Assembly (NCBI GenBank): GCA_026545765.1
Contig: CM048840.1
Location: 17,054,765 to 17,118,764 of the forward strand
From: Plantago major
Lineage: Eukaryota > Streptophyta > Magnoliopsida > Lamiales > Plantaginaceae
Length of the DNA stretch: 64,000 bases
Direction of reading: 5' to 3'
The translations under genes and the position numbers were made by a program. Shown piece by piece: positions 35,748 through 47,854 of this stretch (positions within the stretch are counted from its first letter, which is position 1; each line of letters begins with the position of its first letter). The notes below the pieces were generated by a model that saw only the letters and a list, made by a program, of their open reading frames with translations, ran no database searches and had not been told where the DNA came from.

Positions 35748-38618
35748 ATGGCAACAACATATGCAGCTCTCGTTTCTCTCATGAATGTACTCACCAGATA
35801 CCAAAATCCTACCTGCCCCGTTACTTTCAACCAATCACAAATACAATCTATGCTAAACAAAGTTAACTCTTTGGTTGACTTTCTTGAGGCTTATTCCCAA
35901 AGAATGAGTGAAGATTTAATCAGAAGAATGACAGATGCTGCTTATGCAGCTGAAGACATTATCGAGTCTTATTACGTCGATCAACTTCTTGCAACATCCG
36001 CAGGTAATAGCAAGTATTCTTTTTGGCGTCTAAAACGAAGTCAACGCACACGCCATGATCACTTGTGTCAAGATCTGGAGAAAGCATTAGAAGGAATGGA
36101 TCTCATCGTCCATGAAGCCATGGAGCAATATGGCAATGAAAGTGACCAGCAGCCAGAAAGTTCCGTTCGTGTTGGTCAAGTTGTGAATCCCAGTGGAAAG
36201 ACCAAGATGGTGGGGCTTGACGAAGAGTTGGTTCATTTGATGGATCAGCTCACCTCAGATAAGTCCACTCTCCAAATCCTCCCAATTGTTGGCATGGGAG
36301 GTATCGGTAAGACTACTCTTGCTAGAAATCTTTTTGAGCATCCATATGTTGAGCATCACTTTCACATTCAAGCTTGGGTAACTATATCTCAAAATTATTC
36401 TATTGATGAAGTTATCCATTCCCTTTTAAGTGCTTTTGGTGCCAGTGGAACTGATGGAGAACACTTGTACAGACATTTGTGTGGTAGAAAATATCTCATT
36501 GTATTGGATGATATTTGGGATGATTTGGCATGGAATGAGATTAGAAAATTATTTCCTGACAATCGTAATGGAAGTAGAATCTTGCTAACTACTAGGATTT
36601 CAAATGTTGCAAATAGTATTGGGTCGTGTATTCCTCACGCAGTCAAGCTGTTAGATGATAATAAAAGTTGGGATTTACTATCTGAAACCGTCTCCGGACA
36701 AGAAATTTGGCTTCCTGAGTTCATCAAATGTGGAAAGGAAATTGCCAAGAGTTGTAAGGGATTGCCTTTGACAATAGTGGTGGTCGGAGGGCTCCTTAAA
36801 ACTCGAAAGTCAATTAAATACTGGGAGTATGTCGCTTCCAATGTCAAGTCCTTCATAAATATTGGAAATGATGGTCATTGCTTGAAGATATTATCCTTAA
36901 GTTATGACTACTTGCCTATTCATTTGAAACCATGTTTTCTTTACATGGCAACTTTCAAAGAAGATGAAAAGGCGGGTGTCTCTGATCTCATAAAACTATG
37001 GGTTGCTGATGGATTTTTGAAACCGCAAAATAATAGAACTTTGGAAGAGGTTGCATTGGAGTATTTGAACCATCTCATAGACAGAAATCTTATTATGGTT
37101 GCGGAACAAGGACCAACTGGAGGAATAATTGATTGCAGTTTGCATGACTTGTTACGAGAACTCTGCATCAGAGAAGTTCAGAAGGAGCAGTTTATTTATC
37201 AATTGAAAGTGAATAAGAATGTGCTCGACTCTCCTTCTCTAGAAAGTACACGTCGTCTGATTTGCTATCTACCCCAAGAAATTCCTAAACTACCCATGTC
37301 AGTTGTCCGTTCTCTAACTTGTATAGGAGCATCCAAATCCGATGAATTTTCATTTGACAATACTCTTGGTAATAAAAAAATCCCATTCTTTGACGTACTA
37401 AGCTTTACATGTAGGTTATTACGAATTATGAGAACTAATTGGGTAGATTTGAAGGTAGATATTCGGCATCTTGTCAATTTACGTTACCTCAGATGTAAGG
37501 TTATGGACAAGACCAATGGTGATCCAAGAATCTCTTCATCCCTATTTTTATGCTGGAATTCAAAAACCAGTGATGTTCCAAGATTCTATTCTTCCCTACA
37601 CTTATTCTGGAATTTAGAGACTTTAGATATTTTGACATGGGGAGAAACGATCATTCTACCATCTGAATTTTGGGAATTATCTAACCTAAGACACGTGTTA
37701 GTGAATGACTTCTGTTTGCCAGAGCCCAAAAATAGCCAAAGAAATTGTGTACTTAAGAATCTACAAACTCTTCGGTATAGTAATAAGAACTTCAATGTTA
37801 GTGTTGTGGTAGTCAAGAAGATCCCACAGTTGAAAGCTTTGGAGCTGAGATATGATGAGGACTTCTGCCGAAAGAATTTGGGAGAAATATCAGGTTACTT
37901 CACCAATCTTGCTCTTCTTCATAAACTCCAAGAGCTGAAGTGTTGTTTCTCAAGAGATCTGAAATATGATCTGTGTGTGTTTGAAGAGCTAAAGAATCTG
38001 ACATTCTCACGCAGCCTCAGAGAGTTGAAATTAGATGGGTCGAATATTCCATGGGAGTATATGACTATCATTGGTTCCTTGCCCAAACTTGATACTCTCG
38101 AGCTATCGAATAATGCATTTTGTGGCGATGAATGGAACTCAACTGAAGGGGACTTTGAGGGCCTAAAACATCTGAGTATCAAATATTGCGATCTGCGGAT
38201 CTGGGGAGCAGAAAGTTCCCACTTCCCGATGCTTGTGCATTTGGAACTTGATGCACTGGATTTGGAAGAGATACCTTCAGGTATCGGGGAGGTAGCATCG
38301 CTTCAATCAATCTATTTGGATACCAATCAGATGTCAGTTGTTATATCCGCAAAAGTTATACTGGAAGAACGACATGGCCAAGGAGATGATGGTTTTGTAA
38401 TTCAAGGTCTTTATAAAGGACTACCAGATGAGGAGAGGGATTTGGAAGATATGGCAACCATCAATTTTCGAGTTAAATTTGTTCAGGTGAGTCTTACAAC
38501 ACAGATCTTTCAGTTCTTTGCTGCCATTCTTTTAACCAAAGTATGACTTTTAAATACTGTTGTTTTTTTCTGATGATTCTTAATTTACATGGCGTAGGAC
38601 CATCATCGCACGATGTGA
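35748..38618 (+). CDS. CC-NB-LRR immune receptor 2 (R1/Rx-like NLR)
   Basis: Paralog of NLR1 in the same orientation (shared MAT.YAALVSLMNVLTR start). Exon 1 is 35,748-38,486, ending at a GTGAGT donor in the same place as in NLR1; exon 2, after ACATGGCGTAG, is 38,598-38,618, giving about 919 residues. Unspliced read-through would give 932 residues ending at 38,546. Canonical motifs are present: AAEDIIESYYVD at ~67, P-loop GMGGIGKTT 182-190, kinase-2 YLIVLDDIW ~249, RNBS-B NGSRILLTTR, GLPLT 338-342, RNBS-D CFLYMATF, and LHD at 465-467 in place of MHD. The LRR region has two extra near-repeated blocks compared with NLR1 (SSLFLCWN and SSLHLFWN). All nucleotide-binding motifs are intact. Confidence 0.93.
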
Positions 38619-38740
38619 ATGGATCTGGCTGAGCAACTGAAGGCGGCAGCAATCTTAATGTACATGATAGGATAAGGTGATTGTTAATTGCGAACATGTC
38701 ATGATTTATATCTTCTCTTTTTCTTTATTTCACTTTCTAA

Positions 38741-39915
38741 GAAGGTGACTCACTGCTGGCTGATAGGGCAAGTTCTGAAAGGGCTAATTCATCAAAGTGG
38801 AGCTGTAAGATAACAATTGTAGTGGATGGTAGAGTTAAAGTAGTCTGTCTTGACATCAGTATTAAGTCTTCAAACCACGCCATACTTGAGATTACTCGAC
38901 TGGTAATCATTTACATGGAAATTTGTTATAATTTGTAATACATGCACAGTGCACTCAAATGCTACAGATCTGTCAACACGTGTCTCTGCAAGAGTCTGCA
39001 TTCAGTTTGCTTCGTATAAATCCAGATGATGTCTGTCTGATGTATCAAGTTCGCTTGCAGGCCAGTTAAGCATCTTGTTGTAAGGTTCCCGGAAAAACAC
39101 CTCTTGCATCAGAGAATAAACGTTATCCTACTCCAGCCGCTTAGTGAGTGGTAATTTACGTAGAAGCTATTTCTCATTCAGGTGTTTTATGTATCAAATC
39201 AGTTGCTGCATGAATAGACTTCTAATTGTATAAGTAGTGACTTACTATGTTGGCTTATTAAGCTAACAGTGTTGGTTGTTTGATTGAACTCTGTTTTACA
39301 GTATCCACTTCACCCGCTAGGCCACTGAGACCGATCCCACATTTGAATTCTTATTAATTCCATCATTATAAGGATAAGAACTAGATTTATCATCACTATT
39401 AGGTCAATGGTTTTTAACCTTCTCTAGCTATGTACTGTGTACAGTTCAACGGTTCAGTAAGTGATACCTCATCCAAGTATTATGTTTTATTTGTGGTTAT
39501 GAGCCTTTTCTACCTGCAATGCCAACCCAGTTATCTTATATGTCTGATAAGTGACAACTTAAGTAGCAAATTTAAGTTAGTGAGGCGTCATCGCAGATTG
39601 TGCAGTTTATGTCACCATCTGATAAATGTAGCAAATTTAAGTTAGTAAAGCTTAAACAGGCTGCATGACTGATAAATTGTGTTCTTTTTATAGTTTTGTA
39701 CTGTTTCTAAATATAATTGTTTGATTTGTCTACCGATAGTCTGATACAACTGTTGTGGCATTGGCAGACATGCTGTTCGTCCATTTTTCTGCAGCACGAT
39801 AGAATCATGAATCATCATGGTTGGCAATGTAGTCTGCTTGCTTGTCTTTTTGGCCAAAATTGGTGTAATCATGGGAACCTAGCCTAGTCCTGATAGATTT
39901 GTTTAGGTAAGTTGT
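38741..39915 (+). pseudogene. Partial genomic copy of the MEE44-like gene (exons 9-12)
   Basis: Starting at GAAGGTGACTCA (38,741), the sequence matches the upstream gene from 15,077: exon 9 (TCATCAAAGTGGAGC, GGTAGAGTTAAAGT, CTTGACATCAGT), its donor and intron, exon 10 (CATCTTGTTGTAAGGTT), intron 10 phrases (GTATCAA, CTGCATGAA, GATACCTCATCC), exon 11 (ATCATCATGGT, near 39,815) and exon 12 with donor (GGTAAGTTG, near 39,905). Introns are retained, so it is a DNA-level copy, about 23 kb from the source. Indels and stops rule out a functional exon set. Confidence 0.8.
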
Positions 39916-40640
39916 TGATCTGTTCTGTTCTGTTTAGTATGCAAGTTTCACCAGTCATAATAATGCCTCTTGTTTTTCTGAAGTTTGTCGTCCGATTAAC
40001 AGCATTCGAGATGCAAATTTATTTTCACATTTTCAGCTTTTTAAAGGAAGTAATACACGGTTTAATACCTATATGTGACTGTTTTGTTCTGAAGCTGTGT
40101 GCAATTCTTTCTGTAGGGAAGAAGAATTAGGCTAGGCATGTCTTCTGCTAGAAAAAAAAAGGCCAAGAAAGTAATCTATTTACTGGAATTCAGTTCACTT
40201 GGTTTGCATATAAGCTCCTTCTTAATTTGAAGCTTACAGGATACTTGATGACATGGCTGATAATCCATACACAGCAGAATAATTATGAACAAGTATTGGA
40301 GCTTGCTTTTGCTTTTGTAGTAGCTCTGTTGATTGTAGAATTGCTACGTGGTCATGTTAAAAGGTACCACGATTATTTAAAGAAGAAGATTATCCAGCTA
40401 GTTCAGAATCAATATATAACCTTGGGTGGTATATTTAAACACAATTCTCTCACATGTAGACTAGTCTTTCAGCACTTACATGTTGACAATTTTTAACGAT
40501 GAAACGACACTTTTCTCGAACCATGCATTTACTAGGGAACGCTAACATCTTGGATCCTCATCGTCCATCGGGCTGTCAAAACAGGTTGGAAACATGGATC
40601 AACATTATAAAGTATACTTAGTCTCATAAAAGTACTACTA
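39916..40640. other. Spacer, nothing recognised
   Basis: AT-rich. Later exons of the MEE44-like gene were looked for here and not seen. Short frames show no family signature. Confidence 0.4.
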
Positions 40641-42975
40641 TATTTGGAGAGTCCCGAGAGAACCCTATGTTTTGACTCAAATTGTCTAGGTTTAATGGTT
40701 TGCTCATTTTCGCGGATCCAATCTCACAGGTCGGGTATTTGCAAATATGGATTCGGGTCTAGCGGATTTTTTTATTTTCGGATATGGGTGGAGTATAAAA
40801 TCCTTTTAACCCTTCCCTTTTCTTATTTCATTCATTATTTCTAGTCTCATCCAAGCATCAAACCCTACCTTCATCTTTTCTCTCTAAAACCATATTCAAG
40901 GCGAAATCAGCAATCCACAAATTCGTGTTGATAGAATGAAGAGATGTGGAGGATTGAGACCGTGAGAATACATCAGATCGGTGAGATTTGTGAGCCGGCG
41001 ATCGAGATCGGAGCATTCATTCATGGAGGAGATTGTGAGATTGCAGATTTCAGATCGGAGCGTTGGTCATCGATTCGACGTCGGTCAGATTGTAGATTTC
41101 TTCGAGAGCTTCTGGCTTGCCAAACGCCACACGCCGCCATTGTTCGCCGGAATCGGCTTCGTGATGCTTGCAATTGTGATTTGTGATGTAATGTTAAGAT
41201 GTGTGTTCATGTTGATGAAATGCTCTGAGCTCAGCTGAATTCAACAACAAACTCAAACCGTTTGTTTGTGTTAAATTCAGGTATTATATTTGTTATTTAT
41301 TACCTTCAAACTGCATTCATGAATTTCCTCCTCTCGATTCCACAAACTACTTCAATCCTATTCGTAGACTTTACTTGACTTGATTTACTTGTTATTACGT
41401 AATCATCACTTTCTTTTCCTTTTCCTTTTTGAGTCTGATGAGCTAATTTCATTCTGATTGTTGTGTGCTTTACTGTCAATGCGAGAAACTGCTTCAATTC
41501 TGTTTGTTGTTGGTTTATTGTGAAAAGATAGAAGTGTTGTATATTGTTTAGTTTTTTGTATAGATGGTCTATGTTTTAGTATAAATTGTCTATGTTGTTC
41601 GTTGTTGCTGGTTTAGTTTTTGTATAATTTGTCTATGTTTTACTATATATTGTCTAGTTTTTTGTATAAATGGTCTATGTTTTAATAGAAATTTTCTATG
41701 TTGTTCGTTGTTGCTGGTGTAGTTTTTTGTATAAATTGTTTATGTTTTACTATAAATTAAATGGTGTAGTTTTTTCTATAAATGGTCTAGTATGTATTAT
41801 CTAGTTTTTAACATATATCATCTACTTTTTATGATTTTTAGGTTTGTTATGTGGTTGTGTACATTGTATATGTTTTTTTGTGGGGATTTGTTGTTTGTTT
41901 GAATTTAATTTTCTGAATGTTTTGTGTGAAATTGTCTAGTTTTTAACATATATATTGTCTACTTTTTAATGTTTTTACAGCTTTTTGTGTGAAATTGTCT
42001 AGTTTTTAACATATATTGTCTAGTTTTTATGTAAATACTTTATGTTTTAGCTTTTTACACATATGGTCTAGCTTTTAACAATATTTGTCTAGTTTTTCAT
42101 GTTATATTTTTCTGTTGTGCAGTTGTGTTGAACTGTCTAGTTTTTCATATAAACTGTATAGTTTTTAATATGTGTTGATTGGGCTGGTAATCTTAGTACT
42201 TTTGACTGTTTTGTTTTTCTGATGAAGCATATGGAGTTGTTCCAAGGAATTCCTTTTCCTTGCAAGGATCTAATGCAAGTATGTACTAGTTTATTATGTT
42301 TTTAGATAATTTTTTTCCCTAAGTTTGTAGATAAATTGTGAACTGCTTGCATAATTTTTTCTGAGCTTTTGTTTTGGTTTTGTGTATAGGTGAATCGTAG
42401 GAAATTCCTTCGTGTTGAAATTTGCTTAGCTCTTATTCTTGCTGACGCAAATGGTTTGAGATCTGATATTTTGACGAAGGTTCATCATTTAACAAAGAAG
42501 ATGCGATAAAGCAAATGAAGGAGAACGAAAAGTTGAAAAAGCTAGAAGCAAATAAAGTTGCTGATGAAAAAGCTTCTCAAGTTTGAAAAATGACCTGCAT
42601 AATTGTCTAGTTTTATAACTGAATTGTCTAGTTTTGTAAATAAATTGTCTAGTTTTATTACTTGTCCAGAAATTTACTCACTCAGTTTAACATAATTGTC
42701 TATATTGTCTAGTTTTTACTTTATATTGTTTAGTTTATGAAATGAATTCTCTAGTTTTTACATGATATTAAATTTACATTATATTGTCTAGTTTTTACAT
42801 TATATTGTCTAGTTTTTACTTGACCCGTTTTTAATGAATCCGGGTCAAAAGATTCGCGAAAAACCATAAGCCAAGTCGAGAAAAAAGGTATAATTGTCTA
42901 GATTTATCGTTTGAAGGGAACTTTTGAAACTCTCCTATATATAGGGTCTCTCGCAAAACGGACTCTATAAAGTAA
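40641..42975. repeat. Putative 2.3-kb element with degenerate GTCTAGTTTTT repeats
   Basis: More than 20 copies of TTGTCTAGTTTTT-like words (ATTGTCTAGT, TGTCTATGTTTTA, TGGTCTATG) are scattered from 41,540 to 42,900. Outer ends look inverted: left GAGAGTCCCGAGAGAACCCTA (40.65 kb; 21 letters when spaced as GAGAGTCC CGAGAGAACCCTA) against right AGGGTCTCTCG and GGACTCTATA (42.95 kb), plus GGTTTGCTCATTTTCGCGGAT against ATTCGCGAAAAACC. Between them are exon-like pieces (40.93-41.2 and 42.39-42.6 kb, the latter reading VNRRKFLRVEICLALILADA). It could be a gene-capturing Mutator-like element; no clean target duplication was found. Confidence 0.4.
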
Positions 42976-43227
42976 TCTGCAATTGGTAAAATAGATTATC
43001 CCTAAGAGTAATTCCTCGAATATTCTCGTGAACCTTCGTGGATTGATGCAGACGCATAAGCCCTAGATTACTAAAATTTGGTACTGTTTTGAATCACCTG
43101 TGTCTGGTTCACGTGAACCCTGGCTTTAATTTCCCTCGACGGATTATGTGGTTCGACAATTCGGCCGCCTCAGTTCGTGGAGTTGTTTCGATCTGATTGG
43201 CCAAAAAAAGACTGTTTCTTTCCTTCT

Positions 43228-44205
43228 TCACTTTAATGAGTTAAATGTATATCACCCCTGAGTTATTAATACTGTGCGCGAAACCCCCTTGAGTTATTAA
43301 AAATGGGCACAAAACCCCCCACCCTTTATTTTTAAAGTGTGTTATGTACACTCTCATTAAGTGCGACTATATATATTTGTTTATGTTATCTTACACCAAA
43401 TCAATGCAAAAAAAAAAAATCATAGTTATTAAAGATAATCGCAAAATCCCATGGAATTCTTATAAAGTCATTGCAATACCCCTTTTACATGAATACTAAA
43501 TACACATGATGAATTCGTATTGTGTGCAGTTTGACTCGTTTGTCCAAATTTTCGAAAATATTAAAATGACTTAAATTTGAGCTATTAAAAATAGTAAAAC
43601 TCTACTTTTTTTTCCTGGTTAAATGAACAACAAAAATCGATCACACACTACTGCTTATTGCACTGAAATATATAAATAACAACCATAGATAACACTAATT
43701 AAAATTATCACTACATATCAACAACATATACCAATTAGTCATGTAAACGAAAAAAAAAGTGAAGGCAAAAGATAATAAACTGAAACTATGAATATCTAGT
43801 CCACCTAGTTGCGTTAATTTGGAGTAAGAAAACCTAAAAGAACATCCTTTGTCGCACCTAATACGAGCACGCCAAAAAAAAAAAGGCTGAGTGGGTTCCA
43901 CGCACATGTTTTAATAACTTAGGGGTTTCGCGCACATTTTTCATAACTCAGGGACTAATTTATTATTTCAGGTGAGTTTCGCGTATATTTTTTAATAACT
44001 CAGAGGGGGTTTGGTACTAATTTGTTAACTCAAAGGGGTTTTGCGCACATTTACAATAACTCAGGGACTAATTTATTAACTCAGGTGAGTTTCGCGTATA
44101 TTTTTTAATAACTCAGGGGGGTTTGGTACTAATTTGTTAACTCAAAGGGGTTTTGCGCACATTTACAATAACTTAGGGGGTATTTTGCATTACCCTCACT
44201 TTAAT
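43228..44205. mobile_element. Mutator-like MITE, copy 2 (10-bp TSD)
   Basis: A 958-bp element at 43,238-44,195 flanked by a perfect 10-bp repeat TCACTTTAAT (43,228-43,237; 44,196-44,205). Ends are GAGTTAAATGTA and TGCATTACCC. It aligns along its whole length with copy 1 at 2.6-3.5 kb, including CTCATTA(A/G)GTGCGAC and AACAACAAAAATCGATCACAC. Near its right end a segment of ~90 bp (ACTCAGGGACTAATTTATTA ... TTTGCGCACATTTAC) is duplicated. There is no transposase. Confidence 0.9.
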
Positions 44206-44286
44206 CCCGTAATATATTTCCTCTTCACTTTTTTCCCAGTTTCTCCTTTTCCTTTGCAATGAACATTTTTCTTTTATTCCACTTTT

Positions 44287-46342
44287 TGTAACAGCCAAAA
44301 AATTTGTATTTCGGACTTAGACGTTTTAAAGCAAACCGACCATCAAAGCGCAGTTCGTAAAGCGTTGTTGGCCGAGTTTTGTGCTTCGTAGCCTTATCCA
44401 GCCCGTCACTTATCTAAAGCCCAAGTCCATTCTCTTTAACAAGTTCATTCTAACACTAACCCTAGATTTTTCAAAGAAAAACACTTAGCAAAAACTTTGC
44501 TTTCGCGCGTAAAACTTGCTGCACAACGCAGTCAATTTCTAAAATCTTTTTCCGATTCGTTAACCGTCCGATCGAGCTAAGTTTTGGAGAGCAGGCGGAT
44601 AACAGACCAATCTAAACTTTCACTGGACGGATTTTCATTTTGATGTTTCAGTCATCCAGAATCCGGTGTCTAACAGAGGGCTATTTTCCAACCCGTTTTC
44701 AATTCTCATCCCTCTTGTTCGTTTCTCTCAAGGCAAGTTCCCCTAAGGTTTCATCCACGATTAATTGGTTGGTTGTTATCTATGCTATGATATGATATGC
44801 TTGCAAGTTTCTTTAGAATTTGTACACGGTTATGTTATGGTTCATGTTTCATGATAATTGATAGATTGTTATGACTTTCATTCACATTTATAGAATGTTG
44901 CTGATTTTATAAGTTGTTGTGTGCAAGTTTTACCCGGGTTCATGTTTGCGAATGTCACGATGTAATTTGTATGCATGCAGTTAATTATTTATACTGGTCG
45001 ATGAGTTCTAACATGTTATATGGTAATCACGGTCTGTGTAGGTTTGTTCTATGATGATTAATCAAATTTGGGTCCAAATTAATTACCAACTCTTGTCTCT
45101 CAATCAATTTATTTTCTAAGTATGTATAGGTTTGTGTTTATACAGATTGATTAAGATGGTATCACTTATTTGTATTCGTAATGGAATTTTAGAATCATAG
45201 CAGAAGAATGAATGGGTTTCCTTTCAAGTATGCTATATACTGATGCACATATTAATGATATATGTATATGAGAAGTACCTTGATAATTCTAGTTTCTGTT
45301 GATAACTTGATATATATATGTGCCATGATTATGTCTTGGTTAATCCTTTGTTGTTCTTATAGCATGTCACTCACTGCGATGTTTATGTTTTTTCAAAGAC
45401 ATATGGCATGATTTATGTTTAAACTTGCTAATATGCGTTTATGTTATATGCTTCTTCACACACTAGAACCATATGCATTCATGAGTTTAGAGTCTAAGAG
45501 CATGCATTCACGTTAATAAGAATCTAAGTCAATAAAGATTTTCAAGTCATGTCAAGAATGGGCTAGTAGGGTCTCCATAGCAAATCGTGGCCAACCAAGT
45601 TAAGCGGTCACCATCGGCTAGGCAACTAGCAAATCGTGGCTATTCATGTTAAGCGGTCACCATCGACTAGGCAACTGGCAAATCGTGGCTATTCAAGTTA
45701 AGCGGTCACCATCGGCTAAGCAACTAGTAAATTGTGGCTATCCATGTTAAGCGGTCACCATCGACTGGGGATGTGTACCTTACGATGCCAAATGAGCTCA
45801 CGATCAAGTTAATTTTCAAGTTATGTTTAAGAGTAAAGTTTAAAAATGCTTTTCAAGAAGTTCAAGTTCAAGTGTTAAGAGTCAGGTCAAGTTAGGTCAT
45901 AAGGTTGCATTGCATTAAGCAAGACTAAAAGATTTAAAAGACTTGAAGATAGAACCTTAAGTCATGGCACGTGCATGGAATTTGCTCAGTCAAGTGGTCA
46001 TGACTGACCCTTGCTAAAATTATCAATTTTAGGTTTGAAGCCAATCTGATCGGAGTGGCGAGCGTTGCCGGAGCTGTGATCTTTACCAGAAGCGCCTTTA
46101 TCATTTCAGTCTCATGATTTATAAACTTTGTATTCAAGCTTTTACAATTAAAAGTTCCACTACATATTTTACAAGTTCAAGAATTATTTTCATGAATTTT
46201 CATGTCAAGTCTTTAGACGCTCGAGCCGTCGAACTACGTTTTAAATTTTTTACAAGTCAAGTTCGTCAATTTTACAAGCACACGAACTAGCGCAAGTTTT
46301 TTATTTTTCTTAGTTCGTCTTTTAAAAATTCAGGGCGCTACA
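44287..46342. mobile_element. Solo LTR (~2.06 kb), Ty3/Gypsy Tekay-like ends
   Basis: Starts TGTAACAGCC and ends GGCGCTACA; preceded by CTTTT and followed by CTTTC (4/5 match as a target duplication). TGTAACA...TRTTACA-type ends with a ~2-kb LTR are typical of some plant chromovirus Gypsy lineages. No gag-pol sequence adjoins. It contains the 49-bp tandem repeat listed separately. Confidence 0.6.
45580..45775. repeat. Four tandem 49-bp repeats inside the solo LTR
   Basis: Units begin at 45,580, 45,629, 45,678 and 45,727, each GCAAATCGTGGCTATTCA followed by GTTAAGCGGTCACCATCG and CTAGGCAACTA. Units 2 and 4 (ATGTTAAGC, ATCGACT) and units 1 and 3 (AAGTTAAGC, ATCGGCT) share variants, so the array may have grown as a two-unit block. 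Confidence 0.9.
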
Positions 46343-47600
46343 CTTTCAGTTCCTCATTTTTTTACATTTCTTCCAAATCCATGTAAAAGTGTAATTGACA
46401 AGAAATGTAAGATTTCTGATCACAAACGACCCGAGAACTCAAATAAACTTTCACTCGGCATGATAAATATTTGATATGTACCTTTAAGTCCGTCCTCCGA
46501 ACTGACCAGATTAGGACGACTTACAACGCCTCCCAGGATAAGTCGAAGTTCTGGTCCGTCCCTAAAAGACAATACGTGGTCACTGTCTTGAAGTACGTCT
46601 CTGGGAGAATGCTTCACCAAGACAATAACCAAAAGATCTACACAGGAAGTGAAGAGGTCCGACCCTCACTATCCTTATCTGTGTATCTGTCTAGTCACCA
46701 AAAGAGTTATTTTTCTTAGCTGGTATAATATACCAGCCGAGCGAAAGGCAAATATCCACTATATTGATTAGTGAATTTATCAAAACAATATTCAAGATTT
46801 CACAAGTCGAAACCTTGAACTTCAAAGCTAAAACAAACAGAACAATATCACCTAATCTATTGTTGATAATCTAGTCTAACCTAGATGATTGAGAAACAAT
46901 CTCTATCCAATAACAGCAGCACAGTTTTGCAAAATACAAAGTAACTCGACAGCTTTGATAGAATAAAGTGCAAGTGTTCACTCTAGTCTCGTTACTTTGA
47001 AATCGTCCTCGACCTTGTATATATAACATCGTTCTTCAACCAAGAACAGATCTTTCATATTTTACTTTCCAAGCTTATCAAATCTTCAATAGTCCAGTTC
47101 GATATCTTGTCTTCAAAGAATCCAATCATTGATCTTTTTCCTTAAATACATCAAGCTAAGCAGGACTCCTTTATTTCTTCCAAATCTCCGAAATCTACAC
47201 CCTGTTAACTTTGATCAACTACCCGTTACTTTTTTTTAACGGCAGAGAGTTCATATGTTATACATTAATTTATTATGGGTTTATCTGTAATTTCGTCATT
47301 ATACATGGTATGGTGTGTATACGTAAATTTTCCTTTTGTTCAAGTTAGGTAGTCATATCCAAGGGGTGGCGTGTTTCAAACTTTCATTGAAGCTTTAACA
47401 TGTGATGTCCATAAAGATTTAGGGGTATGGTTTTAAAAAATTAATTACGCCCGAACTATCGTATTGTAAAAAGAACTTAGAAAGTGGTCGTGAGTCGTGA
47501 CAAGTCAAGGAAAAGGAAAAAATGGTTATAATTCTAAGCAATTTCCTACTAAATACCACCTAATTTGTCATATAGAATTAAGAAGCTAGTTTGGTAACAA
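46343..47600. other. Spacer with an LTR 5'-end fragment
   Basis: At ~46,473 TTGATATGTACCTTTAAGTC and CCTCCGAACTGACC match the start of the solo LTR at 1,419 for about 55 bases, then diverge. The rest is non-coding; the last part is SPX upstream DNA. Confidence 0.5.
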
Positions 47601-47622
47601 TATGAAAATGGTAAAATCAAAG

Positions 47623-47630
47623 AATATGCC
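47623..47630. promoter_or_regulatory. P1BS element (distal) upstream of SPX gene
   Basis: GAATATGC fits the P1BS consensus GNATATNC, bound by PHR1-type MYB-CC factors under phosphate starvation. It lies about 225 bases upstream of the SPX start codon. Confidence 0.6.
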
Positions 47631-47678
47631 ATGAGAATTCTATTGCTTCAAAGGTCATCTTTGTTGTGCCTTTACGAA

Positions 47679-47686
47679 GCATATGC
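47679..47686. promoter_or_regulatory. P1BS element (proximal) upstream of SPX gene
   Basis: GCATATGC is a perfectly palindromic match to GNATATNC, about 170 bases before the SPX ATG. Two P1BS sites within 65 bases next to an SPX gene argue for real PHR control. Confidence 0.72.
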
Positions 47687-47854
47687 TGTCAAAATATTCT
47701 ATCTTTCTACTTTTAAAACCCTCTAAACTCAAGTACCAACTCCTCCCGTTACGCACACTTCTCACAATTGTTCATGGCCTCTAGTCTTATATTCTTTTAG
47801 AAAACTCTTTGGTCCCACATTCCGTAATTAGCGTGGTGTAATTTAGTCGATTCG

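Noticed and set aside
40944..41238. Two overlapping 80-85 codon frames with Arg-rich content
   Set aside because: No family signature and located in the GTCTAG repeat element; at most a captured fragment.
45580..45775. Regular repeat array resembling a CRISPR
   Set aside because: Units are directly adjacent without unique spacers, in a plant LTR.
46471..46719. 82-codon frame near the LTR fragment
   Set aside because: Begins within retrotransposon-derived sequence and shows no domain.
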